A stretch of DNA of 64,000 nucleotides from Tethya wilhelma. Taxonomy: Eukaryota > Porifera > Demospongiae > Tethyida > Tethyidae. Shown piece by piece: positions 55,924 to 64,000 of this stretch. The notes beneath the pieces were generated by a model. It ran no database searches and was not told where the DNA came from. It worked only from the letters and a program-made list of their open reading frames with translations. Each line of letters opens with the position of its first letter. Within the stretch, counting starts at the first letter, position 1. A program made the position numbers and the translations under genes. The stretch covers positions 10,617,953 through 10,681,952 of the forward strand of contig CAXIPT010000003.1 in NCBI GenBank assembly GCA_964030475.1, given 5' to 3'.

Positions 55924-56742
55924 TCAATCAGTGGGATTGGCCTGAGCCAAATCAGATTTGCTGGACATGTGTTGTTGATTCAGATCTTTAGAATAGACAA
56001 TGGAGTCATCATTTGTGGGTGGTACAGAGGCCGTACTGACAGAGTCAGAGGTAGTGGCTTCATCAATGTCATGAGATTCCACCACATTGACAGACTGGGA
56101 TTGAGTCTGAGGGGCAACCGGGTGAAACTCAGAAGCATTTGCTGAGCCAACTTTTATTTTGTTAACGAAAATGCTATCACCGCGAATTCTTATCTCCTGC
56201 TTGTCAACTCCAGACTCAATCAGTGTTTTCCTTTGTTGGAGGAGGGTTATCTCTGATAACCTCTCGTGCTTAGACAGATGAGGCTTAATGAAAACATTTG
56301 GTAGAGACCTAGCTAGGTTATGACGATTTGCTAAGATGTTTTGCACATCACACGAACGATTTAGCTTGACCATCAAGGGGCGGTTACGACCTTCTGCATA
56401 CTTGCCCAACCTCAGGCAGTCTCGGATGGTATTGCAATCAATTTCTGGGCAAACTGACTGTAAGATTTCACTCACAGATTTGACATCGTTATTCATCCTA
56501 ACATGTCTAGGAGTACCCTTCTTGCTCTCGCTAGCACCGTAGACTACTATGTTGTACTTTCTTTCAGCCGAACTAGACGGGTTGCTACTTTTCAATTTCT
56601 GAGTAAGAGAAGCTCCAGAGGTTTTACTTTGGGAATTCTTTGTTTTTCCACTGACAACTGAGCTCCATGTTTTGGTGACTTCTGAGTCAAGCAGCTCTAA
56701 CTGGCCACTCTGTTCGCTACTCACATTTCCCGTTTCCAACAT
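55924..56742 (-). CDS. LINE ORF1 (RRM-like RNA-binding protein)
   Basis: The ATG at 56742 starts a 272-residue protein. A serine- and lysine-rich N-terminus is followed by an RRM-like domain (YNIVVYGASESKKGTPRH, then CLRLGKYAEGRNRPLMVKLN, VFIKPHLSKHERL) and an acidic tail. This is the usual ORF1 of CR1/L2-type elements, which packages the element RNA. It ends with TGA at 55926-55924. The next codons (CTA TCT TCA) continue in the same frame straight into the ORF2 endonuclease. The 5' untranslated sequence is very short, and a MITE begins about 50 bp upstream. Confidence 0.8.
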   Translation of the reverse strand: MLETGNVSSEQSGQLELLDSEVTKTWSSVVSGKTKNSQSKTSGASLTQKLKSSNPSSSAERKYNIVVYGASESKKGTPRHVRMNNDVKSVSEILQSVCPEIDCNTIRDCLRLGKYAEGRNRPLMVKLNRSCDVQNILANRHNLARSLPNVFIKPHLSKHERLSEITLLQQRKTLIESGVDKQEIRIRGDSIFVNKIKVGSANASEFHPVAPQTQSQSVNVVESHDIDEATTSDSVSTASVPPTNDDSIVYSKDLNQQHMSSKSDLAQANPTD

Positions 56743-56791
56743 TGCAGCTCGTATTTCAGTAAGCGATGGTTCAACTTATTTGGAATCCGAA

Positions 56792-57000
56792 TACCATATA
56801 GCGGGAATTTTTTGTGGGGGAAAATTTTTGTGTTTTCATCTTGAATAGAAATTCGCGGGGAAAATTTTTGTGGATTGTGTCTCAACATTACGTGATGACC
56901 TTGTACCTTACAAATTTCGTGGGGGAAAATTTTCGCGGAAAGCTGCCAAACTGCAAAATGCGCAAAAATTTTTCCCCACGAAATTTCCTGCTATACGGTA
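56792..57000. mobile_element. MITE family A, full copy with TA flanks
   Basis: The ends taccatatagcgggaa and taccgtatagcaggaa (right end reverse complemented) are inverted. The body repeats GGGGAAAATTTT / TTTCGTGGGG blocks in both orientations. The terminal TA on each side may be the duplicated target, as in Tc1/mariner-type elements. Confidence 0.75.
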
Positions 57001-57304
57001 TTTGCTGCCAGCCTGTGGTTTACGTGAAAATTTCTGGTTGTGCTGAAGTCTGTAACCAGTTACCTTTCAGTCTTCAATATTTAGGAGGTGATATGTAGAC
57101 TTCTTTGTTACTAGTTGTCAGTAAAGAAGATGAGAAAAGCAAGTAAGTTTTATTGGATACAGCTCCAGCCTCCTGAACTTGAATGCTTCACTTTACTGAT
57201 AGTATAGATTACAAGCTATAATATCCATGCTGATAGTGTACAAGTAGCTACCATATACACATAAACACAAATTTGATTTGTAGAATTATGAAAAAATGAG
57301 AACA
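57001..57304. other. Gene-free stretch
   Basis: Nothing recognised. Confidence 0.35.
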
Positions 57305-57590
57305 AACAAGTAAAAAAAAAGCATTAGAAATGTAATGGGACATACGAATGGCCAAATCGTAAAAAGAAAGCAAACAAGATGGAATGGCTGTCTGAGTGTG
57401 TAAAAAATTATTCCTATGGGCAACATAAGGGACTCGACATGGGAAAAGAGTACTACATGCAGCCCACACAGGAATTAAGAATTCTGCACACACTCAGACA
57501 GCCATCCCATCTTGTTTGCTTTCTTTTAAGATTTGGCCATTCCTATGTCTCATTACATTAATTTTCTAATGTTTGTTTTTTTTTACTTGT
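57305..57590. mobile_element. Foldback element
   Basis: Two arms of about 100 bp (57305-57405 and 57475-57590) are inverted copies containing gaatggccaaatc, aaagaaagcaaacaagatgg, atggctgtctgagtgtgt, and outer a/t runs (acaagtaaaaaaaaagcatt). The open frame 57379-57561 is a product of the symmetry. Solo arm pieces lie at 6270-6362 and 58205-58240. Confidence 0.8.
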
Positions 57591-57593
57591 ATT

Positions 57594-57613
57594 CCCAGTA
57601 CGGTAGTACTGGG
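57594..57613. repeat. Perfect short palindrome
   Basis: cccagtac-ggta-gtactggg. A similar acgta/cggta/gtacgta palindrome lies at 60901-60920 and both are followed by aggaatgg and a cccat motif, suggesting related element ends. Confidence 0.6.
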
Positions 57614-58740
57614 TACATAGGAATGGCACGGATGGCCCATTAGCGCTGTAGGCTAGGTTGTTGCTAGACACTACTTATCCTGATATCGGCAATAAATTCA
57701 CTTTTCTCAGTATCAAACCATGTGCTCTCAATGAATTGTAAGGATCATCACACAGAATAGAATGATACATTCATTACATCCATGCATACAAAATAGGTAA
57801 TAGTGATACAAGAAAATACTGTATGCTACAGCACAATATATACAAATATTCACGCCAATAACTCTGCAAAAACTGAGCACTTGCCACTAAAAGGCTTCTA
57901 AAGATGCTATTTAGCTCATTCTCTTTCCAACAAGCCTAAAAACATGGCCTAAAACCATTGTAAAGTACCAAACTAATATGCCAAACCTCCAATTTTCTCC
58001 ATCTTTTTCTTCTTCTATCATGGCTCAACTTTTCTAAAAGACTGTTCACTTTTAGAAGCTGATTCTTGAATGAATAAACTAGGTATCTTTGTCTTCACGT
58101 GCTTTTGCTATCGGTTTTCCGTGTCTCTTGTTAGGTGGCTAGATACAAGGCGAAAAGTCCCTTCTCCGTATGGCAGCCATTCATTTCTATGCTCATCCAT
58201 TACGATTTGGCCATTCCTATGTCTCATTACATTTCCAAATTTTTTTTTAGTTGTACAATATAGATTGGGAAGGTTTTGCTGAGTGAAAGAAGCAGCGAGA
58301 AGACGAGATGACAGAATATTTCAAACCATTTTATTATGAAACGGATGTGGAACTGCAGCTCCAGAACCTAAAAGAAGCCAGAAATGAACTCTCTTAAATT
58401 TACTGGGGGATCCGGTGGTGGTTCAGACTATCAAGTGAAGATGACTGGCCGGACCTCCAGGATAAACAAGACACATCAAAACAAGAATTCCAACACGAGG
58501 AATAAGAACTATATACATATCTATAGCCATACTAATTCAATTTTAAATTTTACTTATATACTCTTTACGAGACATTTCTATTTATCAAAACCACACCCAC
58601 ACCGCCTAAGTGCACTCATCGCGCTTGCCTTTCTAACCAAACATTAATAAAATTAATCTTGACGAACATGTGGTATCACGTCACACGCCACACAAGAAAG
58701 AAAATCACCCAGGTGTATAAGGACTGGATCAATGTAGTTT
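57614..58740. other. Gene-free stretch
   Basis: The + frames 58070-58282 and 58384-58647 lack domains. A partial copy of the foldback arm (gatttggccattcctatgtctc) is at 58205-58230. Confidence 0.35.
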
Positions 58741-58744
58741 CCCT

Positions 58745-59925
58745 AATTTTGTTAGTGATTTGTTGTACAAGCAAATAGTTAGTACCATTGTAATCAGTAT
58801 AAGTACGGCTTTTAAAATTTATGATAATATAGATGGTCATGTTTTAATCGAAAACCCGAGAAGTAGAGTTGCTTTGATTTAGGGCACCTGAAAAACCTAC
58901 TGAATCAAAATGTAATTGTCATATAGAATCTATACGATTGTGGTCCAAGTCAGGCCTACTTTGTCCAAACTATAACAAAGTGGATATCATTTGAATCCTC
59001 TTAGTGTGCTGAATTCAATAATAAGGGTTGCAGTCTTGTCCAATCCTCCTAGACTCCAATATGAAGGTGTCTTTTGTGGCCTTTTTTTGGACTGACTAGA
59101 TATTTTCGTGTATTATTTGTTAGTGATTTGTCATGCAAAAAAAGAGTTAGCACCATTGTAATCAACATAAGAAGGGCTTTCAAATGATTATATAGATTGC
59201 CACATTTTATGTTTAATCGAAAATCTAAGAAATAGAGTACATTGCTTTGATTTAAAGCACCTGAAAAACCTACTGAATCAAAATGTAATTGTCATATAGA
59301 ATCTATACAATTGTGGTCCAAGTCAGGCCTACTTTGTAACAAAGTGGATATCATTTGAATCCTCTTAGTGTGCTGAAATCAATAGTAAGGGTTGCAGTCT
59401 TGTCCAATCCTTTAGACTCCAATATGAATGTGTCTTTTGTGGCCTTTTTTGCCTTTTTTTTAGACTAACTAGATATTTTCGTGTATTATTTGTTAGTGAT
59501 TTGTTATAGTTAGTACCGTTATTGTAATCAGTATATATAGGGCTTTCAAATGATAATATAATAATAATTATAGATTGTCACGTTTTTATCAAAACCTGAG
59601 AAATTATAGTTGCTTTGATTTAGAGCACCTGAAAAACCTACTGAATCAAAATGTAATTGTTATATAGACTCTATACGATTGTGATCCAAGTCAGGCCTAC
59701 TTTGTCCAAACTATAACAAAGTGGATATCATTTGAATCCTCTTAGTGTGCTGAATTTAATAGTAAGAGTTGCAGTCTTGTCCAACCCTCCTAGACTCCAA
59801 TATGAAGGTGTCTTTTGTGGCCTTTTTTTTGTCCTTTTTTTGGACTAACTATATTCGTGTATTATTTGTTAGTGATTTGTCATACAAAAAAAGAGTTAGC
59901 ACCATTAGAAGTGCTTTTAAATCAT
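58745..59925. repeat. Tandem array, about 370 bp unit, three copies plus a partial
   Basis: gttagtgatttg recurs at about 58751, 59119, 59492 and 59868 (spacing 368, 373, 376). Each unit contains cacctgaaaaacctactgaa, gtccaagtcaggcctacttt and tgtcttttgtggcc. No frame is conserved, and many differences are indels in T or A runs. Confidence 0.85.
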
Positions 59926-60060
59926 AAATTAGGTACAGATTAATTATTCGAAAGTTTCATAACTTTCAGAATATACATGATAATAAAAATTATTATGGCA
60001 ATAAAAATGGAGATACAGATAGTTTATATCCTAATTAGATAATGTAGGTTTAATCAATTA

Positions 60061-60380
60061 TGTCACATGACCTATGGTTTTTGCATAATTAGCTTCTTAT
60101 GAATAATTAATCAGGTGGTAGTTAAATAATGTTGCTATGGCAACCAATTTTTGGCACTGAAATTGTCTCCTGATGGGATGCCCAGAACTTTTTCCGGAGT
60201 ATTTTGACCACAATAAATGTTATGCACTGGAACCGGGCAGTTCAGGATACTTCAGAGTTGAACGAACCCTGTGACAAATTTTGGTTGCCATAGCGATAGT
60301 ATTTAACTGCCTCATTGTTAATTATTCGTGAGAAATTGAAAACTACAAATTATTCATAAAGTATTTGTCACATGACCTAT
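60061..60380. mobile_element. Foldback element bounded by direct repeats
   Basis: The inverted arms (60097-60156 and 60272-60335) share gaataattaa, cagttaaata/tagttaaata and gctatggcaaccaa. The 15 bp tgtcacatgacctat flanks both sides (60061-60075 and 60366-60380) in direct orientation. Confidence 0.65.
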
Positions 60381-61500
60381 AATTTTTATGAGTATGTTTA
60401 GGATAAGTGTGGAAATGTATACATGTGTGATATAACTATCCTGAATAATTTTTATGCTTAATTGATTAGCTGGACCCAGTCATTAGGCCAGCGGTCCACT
60501 CACAATACAAACATTAAAAATTCTGGAAGTACTAAGTAAACGCATTCCACAAGCTAATTATCTCACCGCAAACTTCCAATATTTTCACAGGTCTGTAAAA
60601 ATCTTTCAAGGCAAGTGTGAGCTAGGTTTATCAAGCGTTTGAATAGAGCAACTCTTTCTCTTTCTGAAAAATTAAGTCTGACTTCCAGCAGACGCTCCTA
60701 CGTGAATCTACACTGCCGTTTTCAGAGGCCATTCCAAACGGTAGCGCTGAAGTAGGTCAACAAAAAGTGGGAACAATTTGTTTTGCCTACTGCTGTGAAA
60801 ACGATTTTGGTATCAATCTGTAGCGCTAGCTAGGATAGAGCTTCAAGAAAATCCAATCACCAAAAGTTCCTGCTGCACACAACTATTCAAGTTAACTATC
60901 ATACGTACGGTAGTACGTATAGTAGGAATGGGCCGACTGTCCCATAGACACAATACAAAATATTTATCGCCGTAAAAATCTAACAACACAAAGTAGAGGC
61001 TTCAAACTTGCTCAGAGGCTCTCCTTTACAGAAAACCAACTGCATGGAAGGCTTAAACTTTGCCAAAACTTTTCTGATCACTCGTAGAGAGAGCGCTTGC
61101 GAGAAGCCACACTAGTGCAATTTTGTTCTCCTAACTTACTTACTTCCTTCTAACTGACTTACTTGAAAACGATTTCCAGAGAACCAGAAAGTGTTGAGCC
61201 AACTTTGACACCACAAAGTAAGTTCTTTTCTTGGGTAGTACGTTCCTTTATACTCGTTTTCATCGTAAATAGGCCTGAACAAAAACTAGAAAGCTTTGAA
61301 ACTTAGTGTATAAATTCAAGTACTACAATGCAGCCATCTTTGTAGGTAGAGTTCAAAGGTCATTATCAACGTGGCATTATTATGAGCATGCGCACTAGCC
61401 TCTAGGCATAAGTGAAGTGCATGTAGCTGAGACTCAAGCTTTTTGTAGGGACTAACCAGTCTCTGATAGTCTCCACACTGTAGTGTTGAAAAAAGTGAAT
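60381..61500. other. Gene-free stretch
   Basis: Possible relative of 57600-58310 by shared short motifs. The frame 61316-61594 lies partly in the adjacent terminal repeat and is not a gene. Confidence 0.3.
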
Positions 61501-61503
61501 GAA

Positions 61504-62130
61504 CAAGTAGTAAAAATTTTGAAAAAATAAGTAGTGTAGGAATGGGCAGTGCGGTAAAAAGTATTGGAACAAGGCAGGGTCTCAGTTTCGGCACATGACT
61601 ACTTCATTTTTATGCCCAACTCTTGGCCAGCAGGTTATATGAAGGGCTCAGAACCAGAGTGGTCTAACCCACGAATCCCTGATTTCACCCCCCTTAAAGG
61701 GGAATACTCTTAAAATCCATTTTAAGAGCTGGAGATCATTTAGTAATTTGGAATTTTGGTCAATTTGGTAGAAGGGGGTGCATCATTTTTATTAATTTTT
61801 TGGGCTTTTCGGACAATTTCCCATATTTCATTCGGGGTTAGCCCACTATGGTTCTGAGCCCTTCATATACCTGTCTATTATAGTTTACTCCATTGCTTAG
61901 CCAAATAATTATTATAATAGTGAACCAATGCAATAATTATGATAAGCTATGGTACTATAATTATTATAGTGTACAGATTATTGCAACACGACACTGAAAA
62001 ATCCATATGAGGGTTAAAAAATAAAAATGAAGTAGTCATGTGCCGAAACTGAGACCCTGCCTTGTTCCAATACTTTTTACCGCACTGCCCATTCCTACAC
62101 TACTTATTTTTTCAAAATTTTTACTACTTG
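61504..62130. mobile_element. Non-autonomous element with near-identical 110 bp inverted ends
   Basis: The first about 110 bp (caagtagtaaaaattttgaa ... ggaatgggcagtgcggtaaa ... ttcggcacatgactacttca) and the reverse complement of the last 110 bp appear identical. The interior is non-coding and contains another inserted element (61638-61867). No clear target duplication. Solo ends of the family are at 47430-47560 and 49565-49635. Confidence 0.85.
61638..61867. mobile_element. Nested MITE with TA target duplication
   Basis: The ends TATGAAGGGCTCAGAACCA are inverted (left 61638, right 61867) and flanked by TA on both sides (61636-61637, 61868-61869). The match continues through AGTGG.CTAACCC. 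It sits inside the element 61504-62130, so it arrived later. Confidence 0.8.
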
Positions 62131-62219
62131 TTTAATTAAGAGTATAGTAAAAAGACTTAAAGCTGCCTTTACCATTTTAACCAAAGCCAATTAACCACCA
62201 CAAACATTTCATAAACTGG

Positions 62220-62965
62220 AATGATTATATGAAAAGATTCCTACAAAAAAATGGTAGGAATACTGTAAACCTCCAAACGAAACAAGAACATCAGGCCAGG
62301 CTATATTTCCTTAAAAAATTAACAAAAATCCAATATCAATCAGACCAATTGTTTCAAGCTGCAATAGCATTACAGAAAACATTTTTTTTTACATATGGCT
62401 ACAGCCCTTTGCAAAAAATCTACCATCACACATTGAGGGTAGTAGTGAATTCATCAACCTCATCGAAAGAACAAAAATTCCCACGAACAGTATATTCTAG
62501 TATATTTTGACGTAACATCATTATAAACATACCACTCACATAGATGCATGGCTTAAAAAAATAACCACATTCCTAGCTGAATACCCTCATACATACAAAT
62601 ATCCAGAACAACCACATGCACTAGTAATCAAAGAGATAATGAAAATGGTACTAGAAAACAACATCATCACATTTGACGCGTTCAATTCTATAAACAACTT
62701 CAAGGAACAGCAATGGGGACAAAAATGGCCCCAAGTTACTAGTATACGCAAACGTCTTTATGGGAGTAATAGAAGAAATAATGATCAACTGAAAGAATTC
62801 ATCTCAACAATAAATCAAAATAATAAACTCAACAAAAAAAATTTCGTTTGAAGCAGATGACTAATATTCTTAGACCTAGAGCTATACAAAGTTGAAAGAT
62901 TGAATTCAACAAACATACTTGACGTAAAAACACACATAAAAAACCAATAAATAATTGTATGTACA
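62220..62965 (+). pseudogene. Penelope-like reverse transcriptase remnant
   Basis: Plus-strand frames read ARLYFLKKLTK; then NPISIRPIVSSCNSITENIF, FAKNLPSHIEGSSEFINLIE, RTKIPTNSIF, FDVTSL; then EIMKMVLENNIITFD, GTAMGTKMAPSY; then DQLKEFISTINQNNK and ISFEADD. These are consecutive blocks of reverse transcriptases of the Penelope type (RPIVS, DVTSLYTNI-like, ENNxFTF, GTAMGTKMAP). The catalytic DD block between GTAMG and LKEFI has been deleted, and the frame changes at least four times. Confidence 0.7.
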
Positions 62966-63110
62966 CTGTTAGAAATAAGGTGTAAGTTAACACCTTTTTG
63001 GGGTGTCCCGCGTAATGTTTAAGTTTTGCACCCCTGGAGTGTTATAGAGCACCCCTCAAAATTCACTGGAGTGTTACATAGCACTCTTTTATGTGCTATA
63101 TAACACTCCA
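62966..63110. repeat. MITE-like hairpin region
   Basis: aggtgtaagttaacacct is palindromic, and tggagtgttatagagca pairs with tgctatataacactcca further right. Several gtgttata/cactcca motifs recur. The ends are not defined. Confidence 0.5.
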
Positions 63111-63112
63111 GT

Positions 63113-63500
63113 GTTGTTATTGAGCACCCAGCTATACAACATTCTGTAGCTACACAGCACCTTTAATGTATCAATTTCATGAACAAAATTCAATTCAAAC
63201 ACAGCATAAATTGTTTCTATGATCTGTCCAGAGTCTTTCTTGACAACTGCATGTCCAGCCGGGAGTTGCTGTATGCTTGTGGCTACCTGTACAGTAATAG
63301 ATCGAGGACATTATTGTCTAATTGACATAATTATAGCTACATAACATGTACATATAGCTAGCTTTTCCCATCCCTATTTAATTTGTACACAAATAATATG
63401 TATATCCACACATACACACTTGTAATGATGCTTACACTTACCATCAGTCTCTTTAACATAATGAATGAGTGCATTTCAGGCTTTTGTGTATACTCTTCAT
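63113..63500 (-). CDS. Two exons of an unknown gene
   Basis: Exon-like piece 1 (about 63500-63442) reads EEYTQKPEMHSFIMLKRLM before a GTAAGT donor. Piece 2 (63286 to about 63087) follows a TACAG acceptor in the matching phase and reads VATSIQQLPAGHAVVKKDSG, QIIETIYAVFELNFVHEIDT and onward. The last 20 or so codons (WVLNNNTGVLYST, stop) lie in the hairpin repeat at 62966-63110, so the present stop appears to be supplied by a MITE. No family recognised. Confidence 0.4.
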
Positions 63501-64000
63501 TTCACCACAACTGCCATCACTGTTCCTAAGACCAAGTAAGCCTTTCTCTCACAGGATCAGGCTTAGCGCGCTGATCTACAAGGGTTCAAAGTTCACGATT
63601 TCAACCATACAGCTTATAACAGTAGGCCTTATCTAGCTGTTCTTACCTCAAATTTTGAGTTTATCTAGGTTGCAGCCATCTTTTTATGCTATCTGGAAGT
63701 CATATTTGGGGGTATTGTAGCTTTTCCAATGACTTATCAACGGCGCTGAAAAAATAAATATCACTGAGCCCAGTTAGTACAGCTCAGTTAGACTGTAAAA
63801 CATCAACTTTTCTTACCTCAAGCACTCCAAATTGAATTCTTGACAAGTTTAACTCTCTCCTTTTCAGTTTTTCCTGCCTAGAAGTCATCCTTTCAGGGTT
63901 TTGTTGAAGAACTCAGCATCTTCACACAAGACAAAATTTACAGCTGCTCACTCTAAGTTCAAAATTGCGCTACTGAGCATGCTCAGTAATGATGTCATTG
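63501..64000. other. Gene-free stretch
   Basis: The sequence ttcttacctcaa occurs twice (63644-63655 and 63808-63819), and its complement could serve as splice donors of the minus-strand gene. Nothing else recognised. Confidence 0.25.

Noticed and set aside
61316..61594. Minus-strand 92-codon frame
   Set aside because: It begins within the terminal repeat of the 61504-62130 element, the same translation appears at other copies of that repeat (47384-47599, 49531-49752), and none has a domain.

Overview
The window reads as nuclear DNA of an invertebrate animal, most likely a sponge; this is an inference, because no rRNA or mitochondrial marker is present. It is AT-rich. The genes are short-exon, with small GT-AG introns. 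Most of the sequence is made of decayed mobile elements of many classes and short inverted-repeat elements (MITEs). There are no operons, ribosome-binding sites or CRISPR arrays.

Host-like genes are few. At 1-13 kb there are a small secreted cysteine-containing peptide precursor with a TATA box (1112-1423 +), a two-exon GT14 core-2/I-branching N-acetylglucosaminyltransferase whose anchor and catalytic parts are separated by one in-frame TAA (4364-5942 -), two arylsulfatase pieces in opposite orientation (7674-8264), a small secreted protein (11099-11449 +), and a secreted beta-trefoil AbfB-like protein with one frameshift (11821-12415 -). At 16-26 kb there are a gene tail with a GHTHxDIDQ motif, a PHD-finger-like piece, two OB-fold (RPA-like) genes, and a tyrosine-recombinase fragment. 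At 28-36 kb there are an unknown gene with an NRF1/E-box promoter (28570-29099 -), a LINE reverse-transcriptase wreck, a cysteine-rich exon, and a two-exon gene (34563-35657 -).

From 36 to 57 kb the sequence is a transposon graveyard. It holds a CACTA-type tnp2/DUF4218 remnant (36.2-37.1 kb -), a PIF1 helicase remnant (37.9-38.4 kb -), an integrase remnant (39.1-39.5 kb -), a multi-exon P-superfamily transposase (42.1-44.6 kb -), tandem and segmental duplications (39.3-50.5 kb), a hAT C-terminus abutting a pogo-like transposase (51.6-52.4 kb -), and a CR1/L2-like LINE (53.5-56.7 kb -). In the LINE, ORF1 and ORF2 share a frame and are separated only by UGA followed by CUA.

From 57 to 64 kb there are foldback elements, a tandem array of about 370 bp units, a long-TIR element with a second element nested inside it, a Penelope-like reverse-transcriptase remnant on the + strand, and two exons of an unknown gene. 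The last exon appears to end inside a MITE.

The most unusual candidates are the LINE readthrough arrangement, the P-superfamily transposase without a recognisable THAP domain, the AbfB-like secreted protein in an animal-like context, and the pair of RPA-like genes sharing an exact block of about 45 bp.
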